From Desulfuromonas sp. (GTDB taxonomy: Bacteria; Desulfobacterota; Desulfuromonadia; Desulfuromonadales; BM103): a stretch of 32,991 nucleotides of DNA. The stretch spans positions 1-32,991 of the forward strand of contig VEPG01000035.1 in assembly GCA_012026975.1 (NCBI GenBank), written 5' to 3'. The translations under genes and the position numbers were made by a program. Positions 8,123 to 17,182 of the stretch are shown here, one piece after another (within the stretch, counting starts at the first letter, position 1; every line of letters starts with the position of its first letter). The notes beneath the pieces are model-generated. The model worked only from the letters and a program-made list of their open reading frames with translations, did not search any database and was not told the DNA's origin.

Positions 8123-11077
8123 ATGTCAAGTCTGCCCGCCGCCGGCCATCGCCAGCACGGTTTCATCATCACCGCCGTTACCCCTGTCGCCGAGCTGAAC
8201 GTCACCCTGGTGCAGGCCGTCCACGAGCGCACCGGCGCCCGGCTGGCACATCTGGCGTGCCAGGACCCGAACAATGTCTTCGCCGTGGCGTTCCGCACCC
8301 CGCCGGCCGATTCCACCGGGGTGGCGCACATTCTCGAGCATACGGTGCTGTGCGGTTCGCAGCGCTACCCGGTGCGCGATCCGTTCTTCGCGATGCTCAA
8401 GCGCAGCCTCAACACCTTCATGAACGCCATGACCGCGTCCGACTGGACCTGTTATCCGGTGGCGAGCATGAACCGCAAGGATTTCTACAACCTGATGGAG
8501 ATCTACCTCGACGCCGCGTTCTTCCCGCTGCTGCGCGAGCAGGATTTCCACCAGGAGGGGCACCGCCTGGAATTCGCCGACCCGCTCGATCCGGCCACGC
8601 CGCTGCAGATCAAAGGGGTGGTGTTCAACGAGATGAAAGGGGCGATGGCCGATCCTTCATCGCTGCTCGGCCGACGGCTCAACCGCGCGCTCTTTCCGGG
8701 TACCTGCTATGGCCACAATTCCGGCGGCGAGCCGCTGGAGATCCCCGACCTGACCTGGGAAGGGCTGCGGGCCTTCCATGCCGACTTCTACCATCCCGGC
8801 AACAGCTGGTTCTTTACCTACGGCGACCTGCCGCTGGCCGGACACCTGGAACGGATCGACGCGTTGGCCCTGAGCCGATTCGAGCCCCGGGAAATCCATA
8901 GCGCCATCCCCGCCGAAGTGCGTTTCACCGCGCCGAGGCGAACCGAGGCAACGTTCCCCCTAAGTCCCCAGGACGATCCGGCCGGCCGCAGCATGGTGCA
9001 GCTCGCCTGGCTGAGCTGCCCGATCGAGGACACCTTCGAACGGGCAGCCTGCGGCATCCTGGCCGGCCTGCTGCTCGGCGACCCGGCCGCTCCCCTTTAC
9101 CAGGCTCTGCTCGACAGCCGCCTCGGGCAGAACCTGACCCCCGGCACCGGCTATCATGACGATTACCGCGACACCGTGTTCGCCGTCGGCCTGCAGGGGA
9201 CCGAAGCGGACCGGGTCGACGCCGTCGAGGGCCTCGTGCTTGAAACACTGGAGCGGATCACCCGCGAAGGGTTCCCGGCGGAGCGGGTGGAAGCCGCCCT
9301 GCACCAGTACGAATTTTCCAGCCGCGAAGTCAGCGGCGATCAGTACCCTTACGGACTCAGCCTGCTGATGCGCTTTCTCGGGCCCTGGCTGCATGCCGAC
9401 GACCCGCTCTCGCCGCTGCAGCTGGACCGAAACCTGGCCGCCCTGCGCCGGGCGGCGGCCGATCCCGCGTTTTTCCCAAAACTGATCCGCCGTCACCTGC
9501 TCGACAACCCGCACCGGGTCACCTTGTTGCTGCGCCCCGACCCCGAACATGCCCGACGCGAGGAACAGCTCCTCGAGCAACGTCTCAAACAGGCGGCGGC
9601 AGCGCTGGGCACAGAGGCCAGGAACCGGCTGGTCACTGCCGCAGCCGAGCTGCAGCGCAGCCAGGAGACGCCCGACGACACCAGTTGCCTGCCGACCCTG
9701 GACCTGGCCGATATCGATCCGGCAGAGCAGGAGGTGCCGTTTGTCGCGACCCGGGTTGCCGGCAGCAAAACCCTTTGGTTCGATCAGCCGACCAATGGCA
9801 TCACCTATCTTTCGCTGCAGTTCGACGCCCACGGCCTGCCGTTGGAACTGCGCCCCTGGCTGCCGCTGTTCTGTGCCCTGCTGCCGCAGATCGGCGCCGC
9901 CGGCCAGGACTACCTGACCATCTCCAGGCGCATCACCGCGGTGACCGGCGGCATCCGTCTCGGCACCAATCTGCTCGAAGACCCGACCGATCTCGACCGG
10001 GCCCGGGCGACGATCGATCTGCGCGCCAAGGCGCTTGACCCCCGGCAGAAAGCGCTGTGCGAGCTGCTGACCGACCTGCTGACCGCGCCGGACTTCAGTG
10101 ATCTCGAACGCTTGCGCACCGTCATCGGCCAGGTGCGGGTCACCATGGAGAACTCGATCCCGGGATCGGGTCATTCCTACGCCGCCCGGGCCGCCGCCGC
10201 GGCCCTGACCCCGACGGCGCGGCTGCGCGAAGAGTGGTCCGGGATGAGCCAGATACGGCTGATCCAGCAAGCCGCCGCCCTCGACGACAGCGGCCTTACC
10301 GAGCTGGCCGGGCGGTTCAGTGACATTGCCGTGCAACTGTTGACCGCCGGTCGGGGTGCCGCCGCTATCACGGCTGAGGCAGGGGCACACGCCAGCATGG
10401 CAAAACCGCTCGCTGCCCTGCTTGCCGCCCTGCCGACCGGGGCCGGCGCCGCAGCGGCAACGGCCGCCGACCGGACATGGCCAGTCCCGGCCGTTGCCTG
10501 GAGTGTCAATGTGCCGCTCGCCTACGTGGCAAAGGTCTTCCGCACCATCCCCTACGGCCATCGGGACGCCGCGCCGCTGCTGGTGCTGGCAAAGCTGCTG
10601 CGCGCCAACTTCCTGCACCGCGAGATCCGCGAAAAGGGGGGCGCCTACGGCGGCATGGCCGGCTACAATGCCGACGGCGGGCTGCTCTCGCTCATCTCAT
10701 ACCGCGATCCGCACCTGCTGCGAACCCTCGAGGTCTATCGGGAGGCCGTCGAATGGACCTGTCGCGGCGAGTTTACCGACGAGATGATACGCGAAGCCAT
10801 CCTGGCGGCTTTCGGCGAACTCGACCGTCCGCTCTCCCCGGGCGGACGCGGCCACCGTGAATTTCTCTGCCAGCAGCAGGGATTGAGCATGGCATTGCGG
10901 CAGGGGTTGCGCGACGGGATTCTGGCGGTCAGCCGGGAAACGCTGGCGGGGGCCGCGCGGCGGCATCTGCGCGACGGCGATGACAACAGCGCCGTGGGCG
11001 TTCTGGCCGGCGATGCGCTGCTGGAAACGGCGCGCCCCGAGTTGGAGAAGGTCGGGACACGCTTTGAACGGTTGTAG
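8123..11077 (+). CDS. M16 family metalloprotease, presequence-protease (PreP/Cym1) type
   Basis: A zinc peptidase of 984 residues, the usual size for single-chain M16C enzymes. The inverted zinc motif HILEH (His69, Glu72, His73) is followed by TVLCGS, and the third ligand is probably Glu170 in VVFNEMKG, as in the PreP family. The C-terminal half contains the substrate-clamp [12 protein letters not shown] segment near residues 832-843. The M16C-associated middle domain lies roughly between 460 and 700. Related enzymes degrade short unstructured peptides inside a closed chamber; in bacteria a housekeeping peptide-clearance role is likely. No signal peptide is visible, so it is probably cytoplasmic. 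The ATG at 8123 is preferred over GTG at 8117, because GGGA at 8113-8116 is spaced 6 nt from the ATG. Its TAG stop is the first part of a GTAGGGGCG hairpin element. Confidence 0.9.
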   Translation: MSSLPAAGHRQHGFIITAVTPVAELNVTLVQAVHERTGARLAHLACQDPNNVFAVAFRTPPADSTGVAHILEHTVLCGSQRYPVRDPFFAMLKRSLNTFMNAMTASDWTCYPVASMNRKDFYNLMEIYLDAAFFPLLREQDFHQEGHRLEFADPLDPATPLQIKGVVFNEMKGAMADPSSLLGRRLNRALFPGTCYGHNSGGEPLEIPDLTWEGLRAFHADFYHPGNSWFFTYGDLPLAGHLERIDALALSRFEPREIHSAIPAEVRFTAPRRTEATFPLSPQDDPAGRSMVQLAWLSCPIEDTFERAACGILAGLLLGDPAAPLYQALLDSRLGQNLTPGTGYHDDYRDTVFAVGLQGTEADRVDAVEGLVLETLERITREGFPAERVEAALHQYEFSSREVSGDQYPYGLSLLMRFLGPWLHADDPLSPLQLDRNLAALRRAAADPAFFPKLIRRHLLDNPHRVTLLLRPDPEHARREEQLLEQRLKQAAAALGTEARNRLVTAAAELQRSQETPDDTSCLPTLDLADIDPAEQEVPFVATRVAGSKTLWFDQPTNGITYLSLQFDAHGLPLELRPWLPLFCALLPQIGAAGQDYLTISRRITAVTGGIRLGTNLLEDPTDLDRARATIDLRAKALDPRQKALCELLTDLLTAPDFSDLERLRTVIGQVRVTMENSIPGSGHSYAARAAAAALTPTARLREEWSGMSQIRLIQQAAALDDSGLTELAGRFSDIAVQLLTAGRGAAAITAEAGAHASMAKPLAALLAALPTGAGAAAATAADRTWPVPAVAWSVNVPLAYVAKVFRTIPYGHRDAAPLLVLAKLLRANFLHREIREKGGAYGGMAGYNADGGLLSLISYRDPHLLRTLEVYREAVEWTCRGEFTDEMIREAILAAFGELDRPLSPGGRGHREFLCQQQGLSMALRQGLRDGILAVSRETLAGAARRHLRDGDDNSAVGVLAGDALLETARPELEKVGTRFERL

Positions 11078-11098
11078 GGGCGCGGCACGCCGTGTCCC
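11074..11098 (+). repeat. GTAGGGGCG hairpin element, copy 1 (overlaps stop codon)
   Basis: GTAGGGGCG is followed by a hairpin GGGGCGCGGC-AC-GCCGTGTCCC (11077-11098), ten pairs including two G-T wobbles. The TAG of the element is the stop codon of the M16 peptidase gene. The flank CGGATCACG is shared with copy 4. No T-run follows. Confidence 0.7.
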
Positions 11099-11136
11099 TG
11101 CGGATCACGCCTCATGCTTCTAACCGGGAGGTCATC

Positions 11137-11757
11137 ATGAGTACGAAGATACTGGTGGTTTTCTACAGCATGTACGGCCATATCTACCAGATGGCCAATG
11201 CCGTTGCCGCCGGGGCGCGTGAAGTGTCCGGCAGCGAGGTCACCCTGATGCAGGTGCGGGAACTGGTTCCGGAAGACGCCCTGGTCAAGAGCGGCGCGGC
11301 GGCGGCCCGCCGGGCCTTCGCCCACATCCCGGTCGCCAGTCCCGACGATCTGGCCGCGGCCGACGCCATCATCTTCGGCACCCCGACCCGCTTCGGCAAC
11401 ATGTGCGCGCAGCAGCGCAACTTCCTCGCCCAGCCCGGCGGGTTGTGGATGAGCGGGGCGCTGATCGGCAAGGTCGGCAGCGTCTTCACCTCCACCGCCA
11501 CCCAGCACGGCGGCCAGGAGACGACCATCACCAGCTTTCACAGCACGCTGCTGCACCAGGGGATGATCATCGTCGGCGTCCCCTACTCGGAGCAACGCCT
11601 GCTGAACATGGCCGAGATCACCGGTGGCACCCCTTACGGCGCCTCGACTCTCGCCGCGGCCGACGGCTCACGCCAGCCGAGCGAGAACGAACTGGCCATC
11701 GCCCGCTTCCAGGGTCGCCACGTAGCGCAGATCGCCGCGCGCCTGAAGGGGGCGTAG
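11137..11757 (+). CDS. wrbA: NAD(P)H:quinone oxidoreductase, WrbA type
   Basis: A 206-residue flavodoxin-like quinone oxidoreductase that reduces quinones by two electrons using FMN and NAD(P)H, limiting semiquinone radicals. Family marks are the FMN phosphate loop in [12 protein letters not shown] (residues 9-20), the [15 protein letters not shown] segment and [11 protein letters not shown], followed by [18 protein letters not shown]. The length fits the family. ATG at 11137 is chosen over an upstream in-frame start because GGGAGG (11126-11131) lies 5 nt before it. It sits 59 bp downstream of the M16 peptidase on the same strand and may be co-transcribed, although a hairpin separates them. 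Its TAG stop is embedded in copy 2 of the GTAGGGGCG element. Confidence 0.93.
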   Translation: MSTKILVVFYSMYGHIYQMANAVAAGAREVSGSEVTLMQVRELVPEDALVKSGAAAARRAFAHIPVASPDDLAAADAIIFGTPTRFGNMCAQQRNFLAQPGGLWMSGALIGKVGSVFTSTATQHGGQETTITSFHSTLLHQGMIIVGVPYSEQRLLNMAEITGGTPYGASTLAAADGSRQPSENELAIARFQGRHVAQIAARLKGA

Positions 11758-11777
11758 GGGCGCGATGCATCGCGCCC
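11754..11777 (+). repeat. GTAGGGGCG hairpin element, copy 2 (overlaps stop codon)
   Basis: GTAG precedes GGGCGCGATGCATCGCGCCC (11758-11777), a perfect 20-bp palindrome. The TAG (11755-11757) is the wrbA stop codon. It faces copy 3 across the short gap between convergent wrbA and hrpB. The pair may form a terminator zone, but neither hairpin is followed by a T-run. Confidence 0.8.
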
Positions 11778-11802
11778 GGATGAAACCCGCCTGACGTGTA
11801 TT

Positions 11803-11826
11803 GGGCGCCATAAACTACGCCCCTAC
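11803..11826 (-). repeat. GTAGGGGCG hairpin element, copy 3 (overlaps stop codon)
   Basis: On the minus strand the hrpB stop TAG (11825-11823) opens GTAGGGGCG, followed by a 10-nt loop (TAGTTTATGG) and CGCCC, giving a GGGCG/CGCCC stem (11803-11807 with 11818-11822). It is the most degenerate of the four copies. Confidence 0.6.
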
Positions 11827-14303
11827 CTGGTGCGCCGGGTTGCCGGCGCACTCCACGGGTCGTCCGGCCAGGGATGTTTCGGATAGCGGCCGCGCATCTC
11901 TTTGCGGACTTCGGGATAAACCTGGTTCCAGAAGCTGCGCAGATCCTGGGTCACCGCCAGCGGCCGGCCGGCCGGCGAGAGCAGATGGATGAGCACCGGC
12001 ACCCGGCCGCCGGCAAGGCGCGGCGTGTCGGCCAGGCCGAACAGCTCCTGCAGCTTGGCCGCCAGCACCGGGCGCGCGCCGGCCGCATAATCGAGTCGCA
12101 CGCGCGAGCCGCTCGGCACCGCCAACCGCTCCGGGGCCAACCGTTCCAACTCCCGGACCTTCCCCCCCAGCCACCCCAGCAGAATCGCCGTCAGATCGAG
12201 CCGTGACAGATCGTTGCGCCCCCGCACCGCTGAGAGCCACGGCGCCAGCCATTCGTCGAGCCGCGCCAGCAGGGCGCTGTCGCCGGCATCGGGCCACCCA
12301 TCGGCGGGAAGCTCCCGGTGGAGAAAAGCCAGGCGCGCCCGGTACTGGATCGCTTCCGGCGTCCACGGCAAAGCGGCCACCCCCTGGCGGCGCAGCAGGT
12401 CGAGCAACAGCGGCACGGATTCGCCGGGTGTCAGCGCGACCGGGCGCTCCTGCAGCACCCCGGCGCCGAGGGCCCGCACCTCGCGGCCGACCACGCGCCC
12501 CGCTGTCTCGTCCCAGAACACTTCGCGCCGCCAGGTCAGCCGCCCGGCAAACAGCTCCTCGAGGTCGGCCCGTTCGAGGCTTCCCGCCAGCACGATCTCC
12601 GCTTCCCCGCCGGGCATACCGCGCAGTTCGGCGGCCACCAGGAAATCCGGGCGCGGCACGGCACTGCGCGCGCCGAGCCGGACACCCCGCCCCCCCGCCA
12701 GCAGGTACTGTTCGCCGCCGGGGCCGCGCCGGACGCCGATCCGGTCGGGAAAGGCCGCGCACAGCAGACGATTGACCATCGTCGCCGACGGTCGGGACTT
12801 TTCTTCCCGCGCGGCAAAGCGTCGCCGCCAGAATGCGGCGGTCCGGCGCACCGCCGCCAGCCGCCCCGCTTCGCCGTGTCCCCGCTGCAGCATCTCCAGC
12901 CGCTCGCACGGATCGCTGGCCGCCGGGTGTGCCGGCCGCCAGTCGGGGGGGCAGAGGTCGCGCTCGCCGAGCAGGGCGACCAGGTCGCAGCCGAGCGGGA
13001 GTTGGCCGGCCGCCCGGGCGGCCAGCAGCAGGCAGGCCAACCGCGGATGCAGCGGCAGTTCGGCAGCCTCCTGGCCGATGGCGGACAAACGCTGGCGTTC
13101 GTCGAGAAGACCGAGCGATTGCAGCAGCTCGCGGGCACCGCTCAGCGCCCCGGCCGGGGGCGGGTCGAGCCAGGGGAGTTCCGCCGCGTCGGTCACCCCC
13201 CAGCGAGCAAGTTCCAGGGCCAGCGGCATCAGGTCGGCCTGGCGGATCTCCGGCGGGGTGGACGGCAGCAGGGCACCATGAGTGCCTTCACTCCACAGCC
13301 GATAGCAAACTCCGGGCCCGAGGCGGCCGGCACGGCCGGCACGCTGTTCGGCACTCCCCCTGGAAATGCGCACCAGTTCCAGCCGGGTGCTTCCGGCGAC
13401 CGGGTCGAAGCGCGGACGCCGCTCGAAGCCGCTGTCCACCACGGCCTCGATCCCCTCGATGGTCAGGCTGGTCTCGGCAATATTGGTGGCCAGCACCACC
13501 CGGCGGCGCGCGCCGGGGAGGATCGCTCGTTCCTGCTCGGCGAAAGGCATCTCCCCGTAGAGCGGCCGCAGATCGACGTCGCAAAGGTCGGCGAGCTGTC
13601 CGGCACAACGGCTGATCTCCCCGGCGCCGGGAAGAAAGGTCAGGACATCCCCGGTCGTTTCCTGGATGGCCCGCCGCACCCCTGCGGCCACGGCAGCGGC
13701 CAACGGCCCGGCGGGGTCGCGCGGCAGATGGCGGACTTCGACCGGGAAGCTGCGCCCGGCGCAGCGGATTACCGGCGCGTTGCCGAGCAGTCCGGCCACG
13801 GCTTCCGCCTCCAGGGTTGCCGACATCACCAGCAGCCGCAGTTGCGGACGCAGTCCGCGCTGCGCATCGCGACACAGGGCCAGCGCCAGGTCGGCGTTGA
13901 GACTACGCTCGTGGAACTCGTCGAGGATCACCAGGCCGATGCCGGAGAGTTCGGGGTCGGCCTGCAGACGACGGGTCAGGATCCCTTCGGTGACGACTTC
14001 CAGCCGGGTGCGTTTCGATGCGCACCGCTCGTAGCGGATGGCGTAGCCGACCGTGCCGCCGGCCTCTTCACCGAGCAGGCCGGCCATGTAGCGGGCGGCG
14101 TTGGTCGCTGCCAACCGGCGGGGCTCGAGCAGCACGATCCCCTCCCCTCGCAGCCAGGGGACATCGAGCAGGGCCAGTGGCGCGCGGGTGGTCTTGCCGG
14201 AGCCGGTCGGCGCCACCAGCACGGCATTGCCATGCTCTGCCAGGGCGGCGGACAGCTCGGCAAGGATCGATTCGACCGGGAGCGGGGAAGAGACGTCGGA
14301 CAT
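11823..14303 (-). CDS. hrpB: ATP-dependent RNA helicase HrpB
   Basis: An 826-residue DEAH/DEFH-box helicase. Walker A APTGSGKTT is at residues 31-39, and Walker B is DEFH at 128-131, the DEFH form typical of HrpB. Motif III is MSATLE, and the ATNIAETSLTI and QRAGRAGR motifs complete the core. The HrpB-specific C-terminal region ends with the hallmark YPKHPWPDDPW. HrpB is known as a helicase of unclear physiological role in many Proteobacteria. The frame also opens with GTG at 14324, seven codons upstream of the ATG at 14303. Neither has a good ribosome site, and the ATG is chosen because homologs begin shortly before the LPVESIL segment. The gene starts about 60 bp after the PAS histidine kinase and may share its transcript. 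The TAG stop lies in copy 3 of the GTAGGGGCG element. Confidence 0.95.
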   Translation of the reverse strand: MSDVSSPLPVESILAELSAALAEHGNAVLVAPTGSGKTTRAPLALLDVPWLRGEGIVLLEPRRLAATNAARYMAGLLGEEAGGTVGYAIRYERCASKRTRLEVVTEGILTRRLQADPELSGIGLVILDEFHERSLNADLALALCRDAQRGLRPQLRLLVMSATLEAEAVAGLLGNAPVIRCAGRSFPVEVRHLPRDPAGPLAAAVAAGVRRAIQETTGDVLTFLPGAGEISRCAGQLADLCDVDLRPLYGEMPFAEQERAILPGARRRVVLATNIAETSLTIEGIEAVVDSGFERRPRFDPVAGSTRLELVRISRGSAEQRAGRAGRLGPGVCYRLWSEGTHGALLPSTPPEIRQADLMPLALELARWGVTDAAELPWLDPPPAGALSGARELLQSLGLLDERQRLSAIGQEAAELPLHPRLACLLLAARAAGQLPLGCDLVALLGERDLCPPDWRPAHPAASDPCERLEMLQRGHGEAGRLAAVRRTAAFWRRRFAAREEKSRPSATMVNRLLCAAFPDRIGVRRGPGGEQYLLAGGRGVRLGARSAVPRPDFLVAAELRGMPGGEAEIVLAGSLERADLEELFAGRLTWRREVFWDETAGRVVGREVRALGAGVLQERPVALTPGESVPLLLDLLRRQGVAALPWTPEAIQYRARLAFLHRELPADGWPDAGDSALLARLDEWLAPWLSAVRGRNDLSRLDLTAILLGWLGGKVRELERLAPERLAVPSGSRVRLDYAAGARPVLAAKLQELFGLADTPRLAGGRVPVLIHLLSPAGRPLAVTQDLRSFWNQVYPEVRKEMRGRYPKHPWPDDPWSAPATRRTR

Positions 14304-14363
14304 GGGCGCATTCTGCCACAGCACCGCGGCGAACCCAAGGGGAACGACTTCTGGCAGGGGAAG

Positions 14364-15671
14364 TTACGTGTTAACCGGTTGTTCGACGGGAAGGAGGATC
14401 CGCACCGTAGTGCCGGCTCCCGGCGTACTGTCGATGGCGATCCGGCCGTGATGAGCATCGACCAGGTACTTGACGATGGTCATCCCCAGGCCGGTACCGG
14501 GGACCCCGGTATTGGTGGTGTTGGCACGATAAAATTTTTCGAAGACATGCGCGATCTGCTCGGCCGTCATCCCCAGCCCGTGATCGGCGACCGTCAGCTC
14601 GCAGCAACTCTGCTCCTTGCGAATGCCGATCCGGATCGTGCCGCCCCGGGGGGAATATTTGATCGCATTGCTGAGCAGGTTTTCGAGGATCTGCGCAAGG
14701 GCATAATGATCCCCTTCCACCACGGCGCCGTCGTCCGGCAGATCGAATTCGATGGGGTGGTTGTCACTGGCCTCCTGGTGACCCCAGGCCGCCTCCCGGC
14801 AGAGCAGATCGAGCCGGCAAGGCTCGAAGGTCAGCTTCAGCCCTTCACCGGCCTCGAGCCGGCTGATGTCGAGAAGATCGCTGACGATGTGCGCCAGATG
14901 TTCGGACCGGTTCAGGATCAGCGTCAGGCAATCGCGCGTCTGCTCCCGGCTCTGCTCCGGGCCGTTGAGCAGCAGGTCGGCGTAGCCCATGATGGTCGCC
15001 AGCGGAGAACGCAGCTCATGGGCCGCCGTCGAGACGAACTCGCTCTTCATCTTCTCCACCCGCCGGGCTTCGGTCACATCATGGTAAGCCATGACCACAT
15101 GCAGAATCCGGCCGTTTTCATCGAAGTGCGGCGCGGCAATCACGTCGAAGAACCTGTCGCGCAGCTGCCTGCCCCGAATGATCGCCTCCCGGCCGGTGTC
15201 CATGACCTGCAGGAAGACACACTGCTCCGGGGTAGGATCGGCTTCGCAGAGAACCTGGTTGCAGCATTGGCCGGTTACATCTTCGGAGTGGCCAACCAGC
15301 AATCTGGAAGCCTGTCGGTTGAATGAGACGATGCGCCGTTGCGGATCGACAACCAGTACGGCAGAGCCGACCGTGTCGAAGATCGTCTGGATTTCGCTAT
15401 GGGCTACCTGCAACTGGCGGTTGGTTTCACGTACGTTTTCCAGCACATGGCGGAAGGTGGTCGCAACGATCCCGATCGGATCAAGGGCAACCATGCTTTG
15501 ATCGTCGAGTTCCTCCGGACGCAGGGTGCGCGTGCCAACGACATCGAGCAGGTCGTTGACCTTGGCGCGGATATAGCCGAAAGCCTGCTCGTTGAGAGCC
15601 CGCAGTCGCTGGTTCTCGGCACGCAGCCGTTCGAGTTCGGTCATATCGGAGGAGGATTCTTGATTGGTCAC
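14364..15671 (-). CDS. PAS-domain sensor histidine kinase with a cysteine-rich PAS
   Basis: A 435-residue kinase with no visible membrane segment, so probably cytoplasmic. An N-terminal coiled coil (about 11-32) leads to a helical region and a PAS domain (about 92-205). HisKA has His218 in AHELRSP. The ATPase has NLLSNAIKYSP, DHGLGM and GTGLGM. The PAS domain has a cysteine cluster, GQCCNQVLCEADPTPEQC (Cys136, 137, 142, 151), that could bind metal or a cluster, or react with sulfur species. No receiver domain is fused and no response regulator is adjacent, so its partner is elsewhere. The GTG start at 15671 overlaps the tusA-type stop as GTGA, indicating translational coupling with the sulfur carrier and YeeE-type transporter upstream. 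That context suggests sensing of sulfur status, which is inference. Confidence 0.88.
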   Translation of the reverse strand: MTNQESSSDMTELERLRAENQRLRALNEQAFGYIRAKVNDLLDVVGTRTLRPEELDDQSMVALDPIGIVATTFRHVLENVRETNRQLQVAHSEIQTIFDTVGSAVLVVDPQRRIVSFNRQASRLLVGHSEDVTGQCCNQVLCEADPTPEQCVFLQVMDTGREAIIRGRQLRDRFFDVIAAPHFDENGRILHVVMAYHDVTEARRVEKMKSEFVSTAAHELRSPLATIMGYADLLLNGPEQSREQTRDCLTLILNRSEHLAHIVSDLLDISRLEAGEGLKLTFEPCRLDLLCREAAWGHQEASDNHPIEFDLPDDGAVVEGDHYALAQILENLLSNAIKYSPRGGTIRIGIRKEQSCCELTVADHGLGMTAEQIAHVFEKFYRANTTNTGVPGTGLGMTIVKYLVDAHHGRIAIDSTPGAGTTVRILLPVEQPVNT

Positions 15672-15922
15672 GGGCGCTCTTCGGGTCGCGCAATGACAAC
15701 CCGGTAATAGTCTTCGATCTTGTCGAGTTGCGCCGCCAGCCCCATGTTTTTCACCGCCGCCGGGATGGTACTGGTGGCATCGCGGCTGTCGACAAGCACC
15801 GTCAGGATGGCACGCCCCTCGCTCAAGGCCACGTGATGATTGTTGACTTCCCGCAGGGTCAGCAACAGACAGGAAGGACAGACCTGCCCGCGGATATCCA
15901 GTTCGAGGGTCTCAATCGTCAT
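15668..15922 (-). CDS. TusA-family sulfur carrier/sulfurtransferase with CPSC motif
   Basis: An 84-residue TusA-like protein. TusA proteins carry sulfur as a persulfide on a conserved cysteine. The motif here is GQVCPSCLLLTLRE with Cys15 as the expected acceptor. Canonical TusA has CPxP, whereas this one has CPSC, placing a second cysteine (Cys18) three residues on. That could allow a disulfide or a second sulfur site. ATG at 15922 has GGAG about 11 nt upstream; an in-frame GTG at 15934 is less likely. The gene begins 16 bp after the YeeE-type transporter stop and its own stop overlaps the PAS kinase start (GTGA). YeeE/TsuA transporters are commonly paired with TusA-like TsuB proteins in thiosulfate uptake, which fits this order. 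Confidence 0.88.
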   Translation of the reverse strand: MTIETLELDIRGQVCPSCLLLTLREVNNHHVALSEGRAILTVLVDSRDATSTIPAAVKNMGLAAQLDKIEDYYRVVIARPEERP

Positions 15923-15938
15923 AAGCGGATACACTCCA

Positions 15939-17078
15939 TCACGATGTGGTCAGGCGTAGCAGCAGGCGCCCTCCCAGCCAGGCCCCGGGGAGCAGTCCGG
16001 CCAGGAACAGCAGGCTTTGTATGGTCAGCAGCGGCACCCCCCCCATCAGGTGCCAGACGTTGCACCCCGGGGTCATGCGCGAGCCGAGGGCCATAATGAC
16101 ACCGCCGGTGAAAATCATCAAGACCTGGCGCCCCGGCATCCGCCAGCGGGGGCGGAACTCGCCGAGCCGCAGCGCGGAGATCAGGGCGCCGAGAATGATG
16201 CCGGCAATCAGCGGGAACTGGATCAGCGCAACCACATCGAGCACCGGTCCGCCACCCCCGGCCAGTTGCGGACCACCGTACGGCAGGGTGTAGCGGATCG
16301 GCTGGGCGGTAAAGTAAGTCAACTCCGCGACATGCCCGGGCGCAATGATTTTTTCGATGAATGCCGCAAACTTGGCATAGGAGGTGGTCACCCCCATCGG
16401 CATCCCGGTGCCCAGAACCGAGAGCAGGCCGAGTCCGGCCAGCACCAGTGCCGTCAGCCACAACGGCAGATACCCTTCGGCCTGTTGCACCGGCCCGCGC
16501 CATAGCCCCTGGCGCCACCACCGCCAGCAGAGCCAGCCGCCGGCAATCGCCAACCCTGCCGCCCACCACCCCGGTGCCACGCCGGTCAACTGGGGGAGAG
16601 TCACGGCACGATCATGCCAGGCGCTAGCCTTCGCGATCTGGCTCCAGGCCGGGTGGATCTCGGCGTACAGGGCACTGCCGGCCAACAGCCCGAGGAAGGC
16701 CACGACCGCCGGCAGACTGCCGCCACCCATTTTGTAGAGAACGCCGACCACGCACCCGCCGGCCAGCACCATACCGATCCCGAACAGACAGCCGCCGATC
16801 AGGTTGGTTGCCGCCGGGGGGGCAAACCAGGGGAACGGATACGAGGGGAGCGCTCCCATGACGCGGGCCAGTTCGAACAGCACGGCACTCGCCGTCACCA
16901 ACAGCATCAGTGCGCGCAACCGCCGGCCGTCCCGGAATAAAAACAGGTCGCGAAACGCTCCGGCCAGACAAAAGTCCGAGCGGTGCATAAAGAAACCTGC
17001 CGCCAGACCGACCGCCAGCGCGGTTATCAGTGCAATCAACGCGCTCGCTTCCAAAGCAGGGGCTCCAACTCCTTTCAT
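15939..17078 (-). CDS. YeeE/YedE-family sulfur (thiosulfate-type) transporter
   Basis: A 379-residue, highly hydrophobic protein with two related halves and about ten membrane segments. The first half has HRSDFCLAGAF (Cys37) and GGCLFGIGMVLAGGCVVG (Cys97, Cys109). The second has LGSRMTPGCNVWHLMGG (Cys339). Conserved cysteines in such motifs pass thiosulfate through TsuA-type transporters; selenium-linked YedE proteins are a related alternative. The ATG at 17078 has no upstream ribosome site and would leave a leader of about six bases after the -10 box. A TTG at 17054 has GGAG 8 nt upstream, so translation may start there, removing eight residues. It leads the transporter, tusA-type, PAS kinase order with tight spacing. 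Confidence 0.85.
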   Translation of the reverse strand: MKGVGAPALEASALIALITALAVGLAAGFFMHRSDFCLAGAFRDLFLFRDGRRLRALMLLVTASAVLFELARVMGALPSYPFPWFAPPAATNLIGGCLFGIGMVLAGGCVVGVLYKMGGGSLPAVVAFLGLLAGSALYAEIHPAWSQIAKASAWHDRAVTLPQLTGVAPGWWAAGLAIAGGWLCWRWWRQGLWRGPVQQAEGYLPLWLTALVLAGLGLLSVLGTGMPMGVTTSYAKFAAFIEKIIAPGHVAELTYFTAQPIRYTLPYGGPQLAGGGGPVLDVVALIQFPLIAGIILGALISALRLGEFRPRWRMPGRQVLMIFTGGVIMALGSRMTPGCNVWHLMGGVPLLTIQSLLFLAGLLPGAWLGGRLLLRLTTS

Positions 17079-17090
17079 TATTGAAAATCA

Positions 17091-17096
17091 ATTATA
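17091..17096 (-). promoter_or_regulatory. TATAAT -10 box for the yeeE-tusA-kinase operon
   Basis: A perfect TATAAT on the minus strand lies 12 bp upstream of the annotated ATG. The expected transcription start (about 17084) leaves almost no leader for that ATG and favours either leaderless initiation or the downstream TTG at 17054. The -35 region is poor (TGCAAA near 17118-17113), so an activator may be needed. Confidence 0.5.
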
Positions 17097-17119
17097 ACAG
17101 ATACGGTGTGTGTTTGCAG

Positions 17120-17148
17120 AAAAAACCGGAAAATCGCGAGGCTTTCCG
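17120..17148 (-). terminator. Possible rho-independent terminator after the aminotransferase gene
   Basis: On the minus strand CGGAAA (17148-17143) and TTTCCG (17132-17127) form a 6-bp stem with a 10-nt loop, followed by G then six T (17125-17120). The stem is short, but the T-run is right and it falls just after the aminotransferase gene and before the yeeE promoter. Confidence 0.45.
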
Positions 17149-17182
17149 TTCGCAAGCAGGGACAGCCCGGCGCGGGGCAGGG

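Noticed and set aside
8960-10618. A 552-codon minus-strand frame inside the M16 peptidase gene
   Set aside because: It is antisense to a complete, motif-bearing peptidase and has the Gly/Gln/Arg bias typical of GC-rich shadow frames.
12318-15326. A 1002-codon open frame on the plus strand opposite hrpB and the PAS kinase
   Set aside because: It is the shadow of two well-supported minus-strand genes in high-GC DNA, has low-complexity composition, shows no recognisable domain, and crosses a gene boundary.
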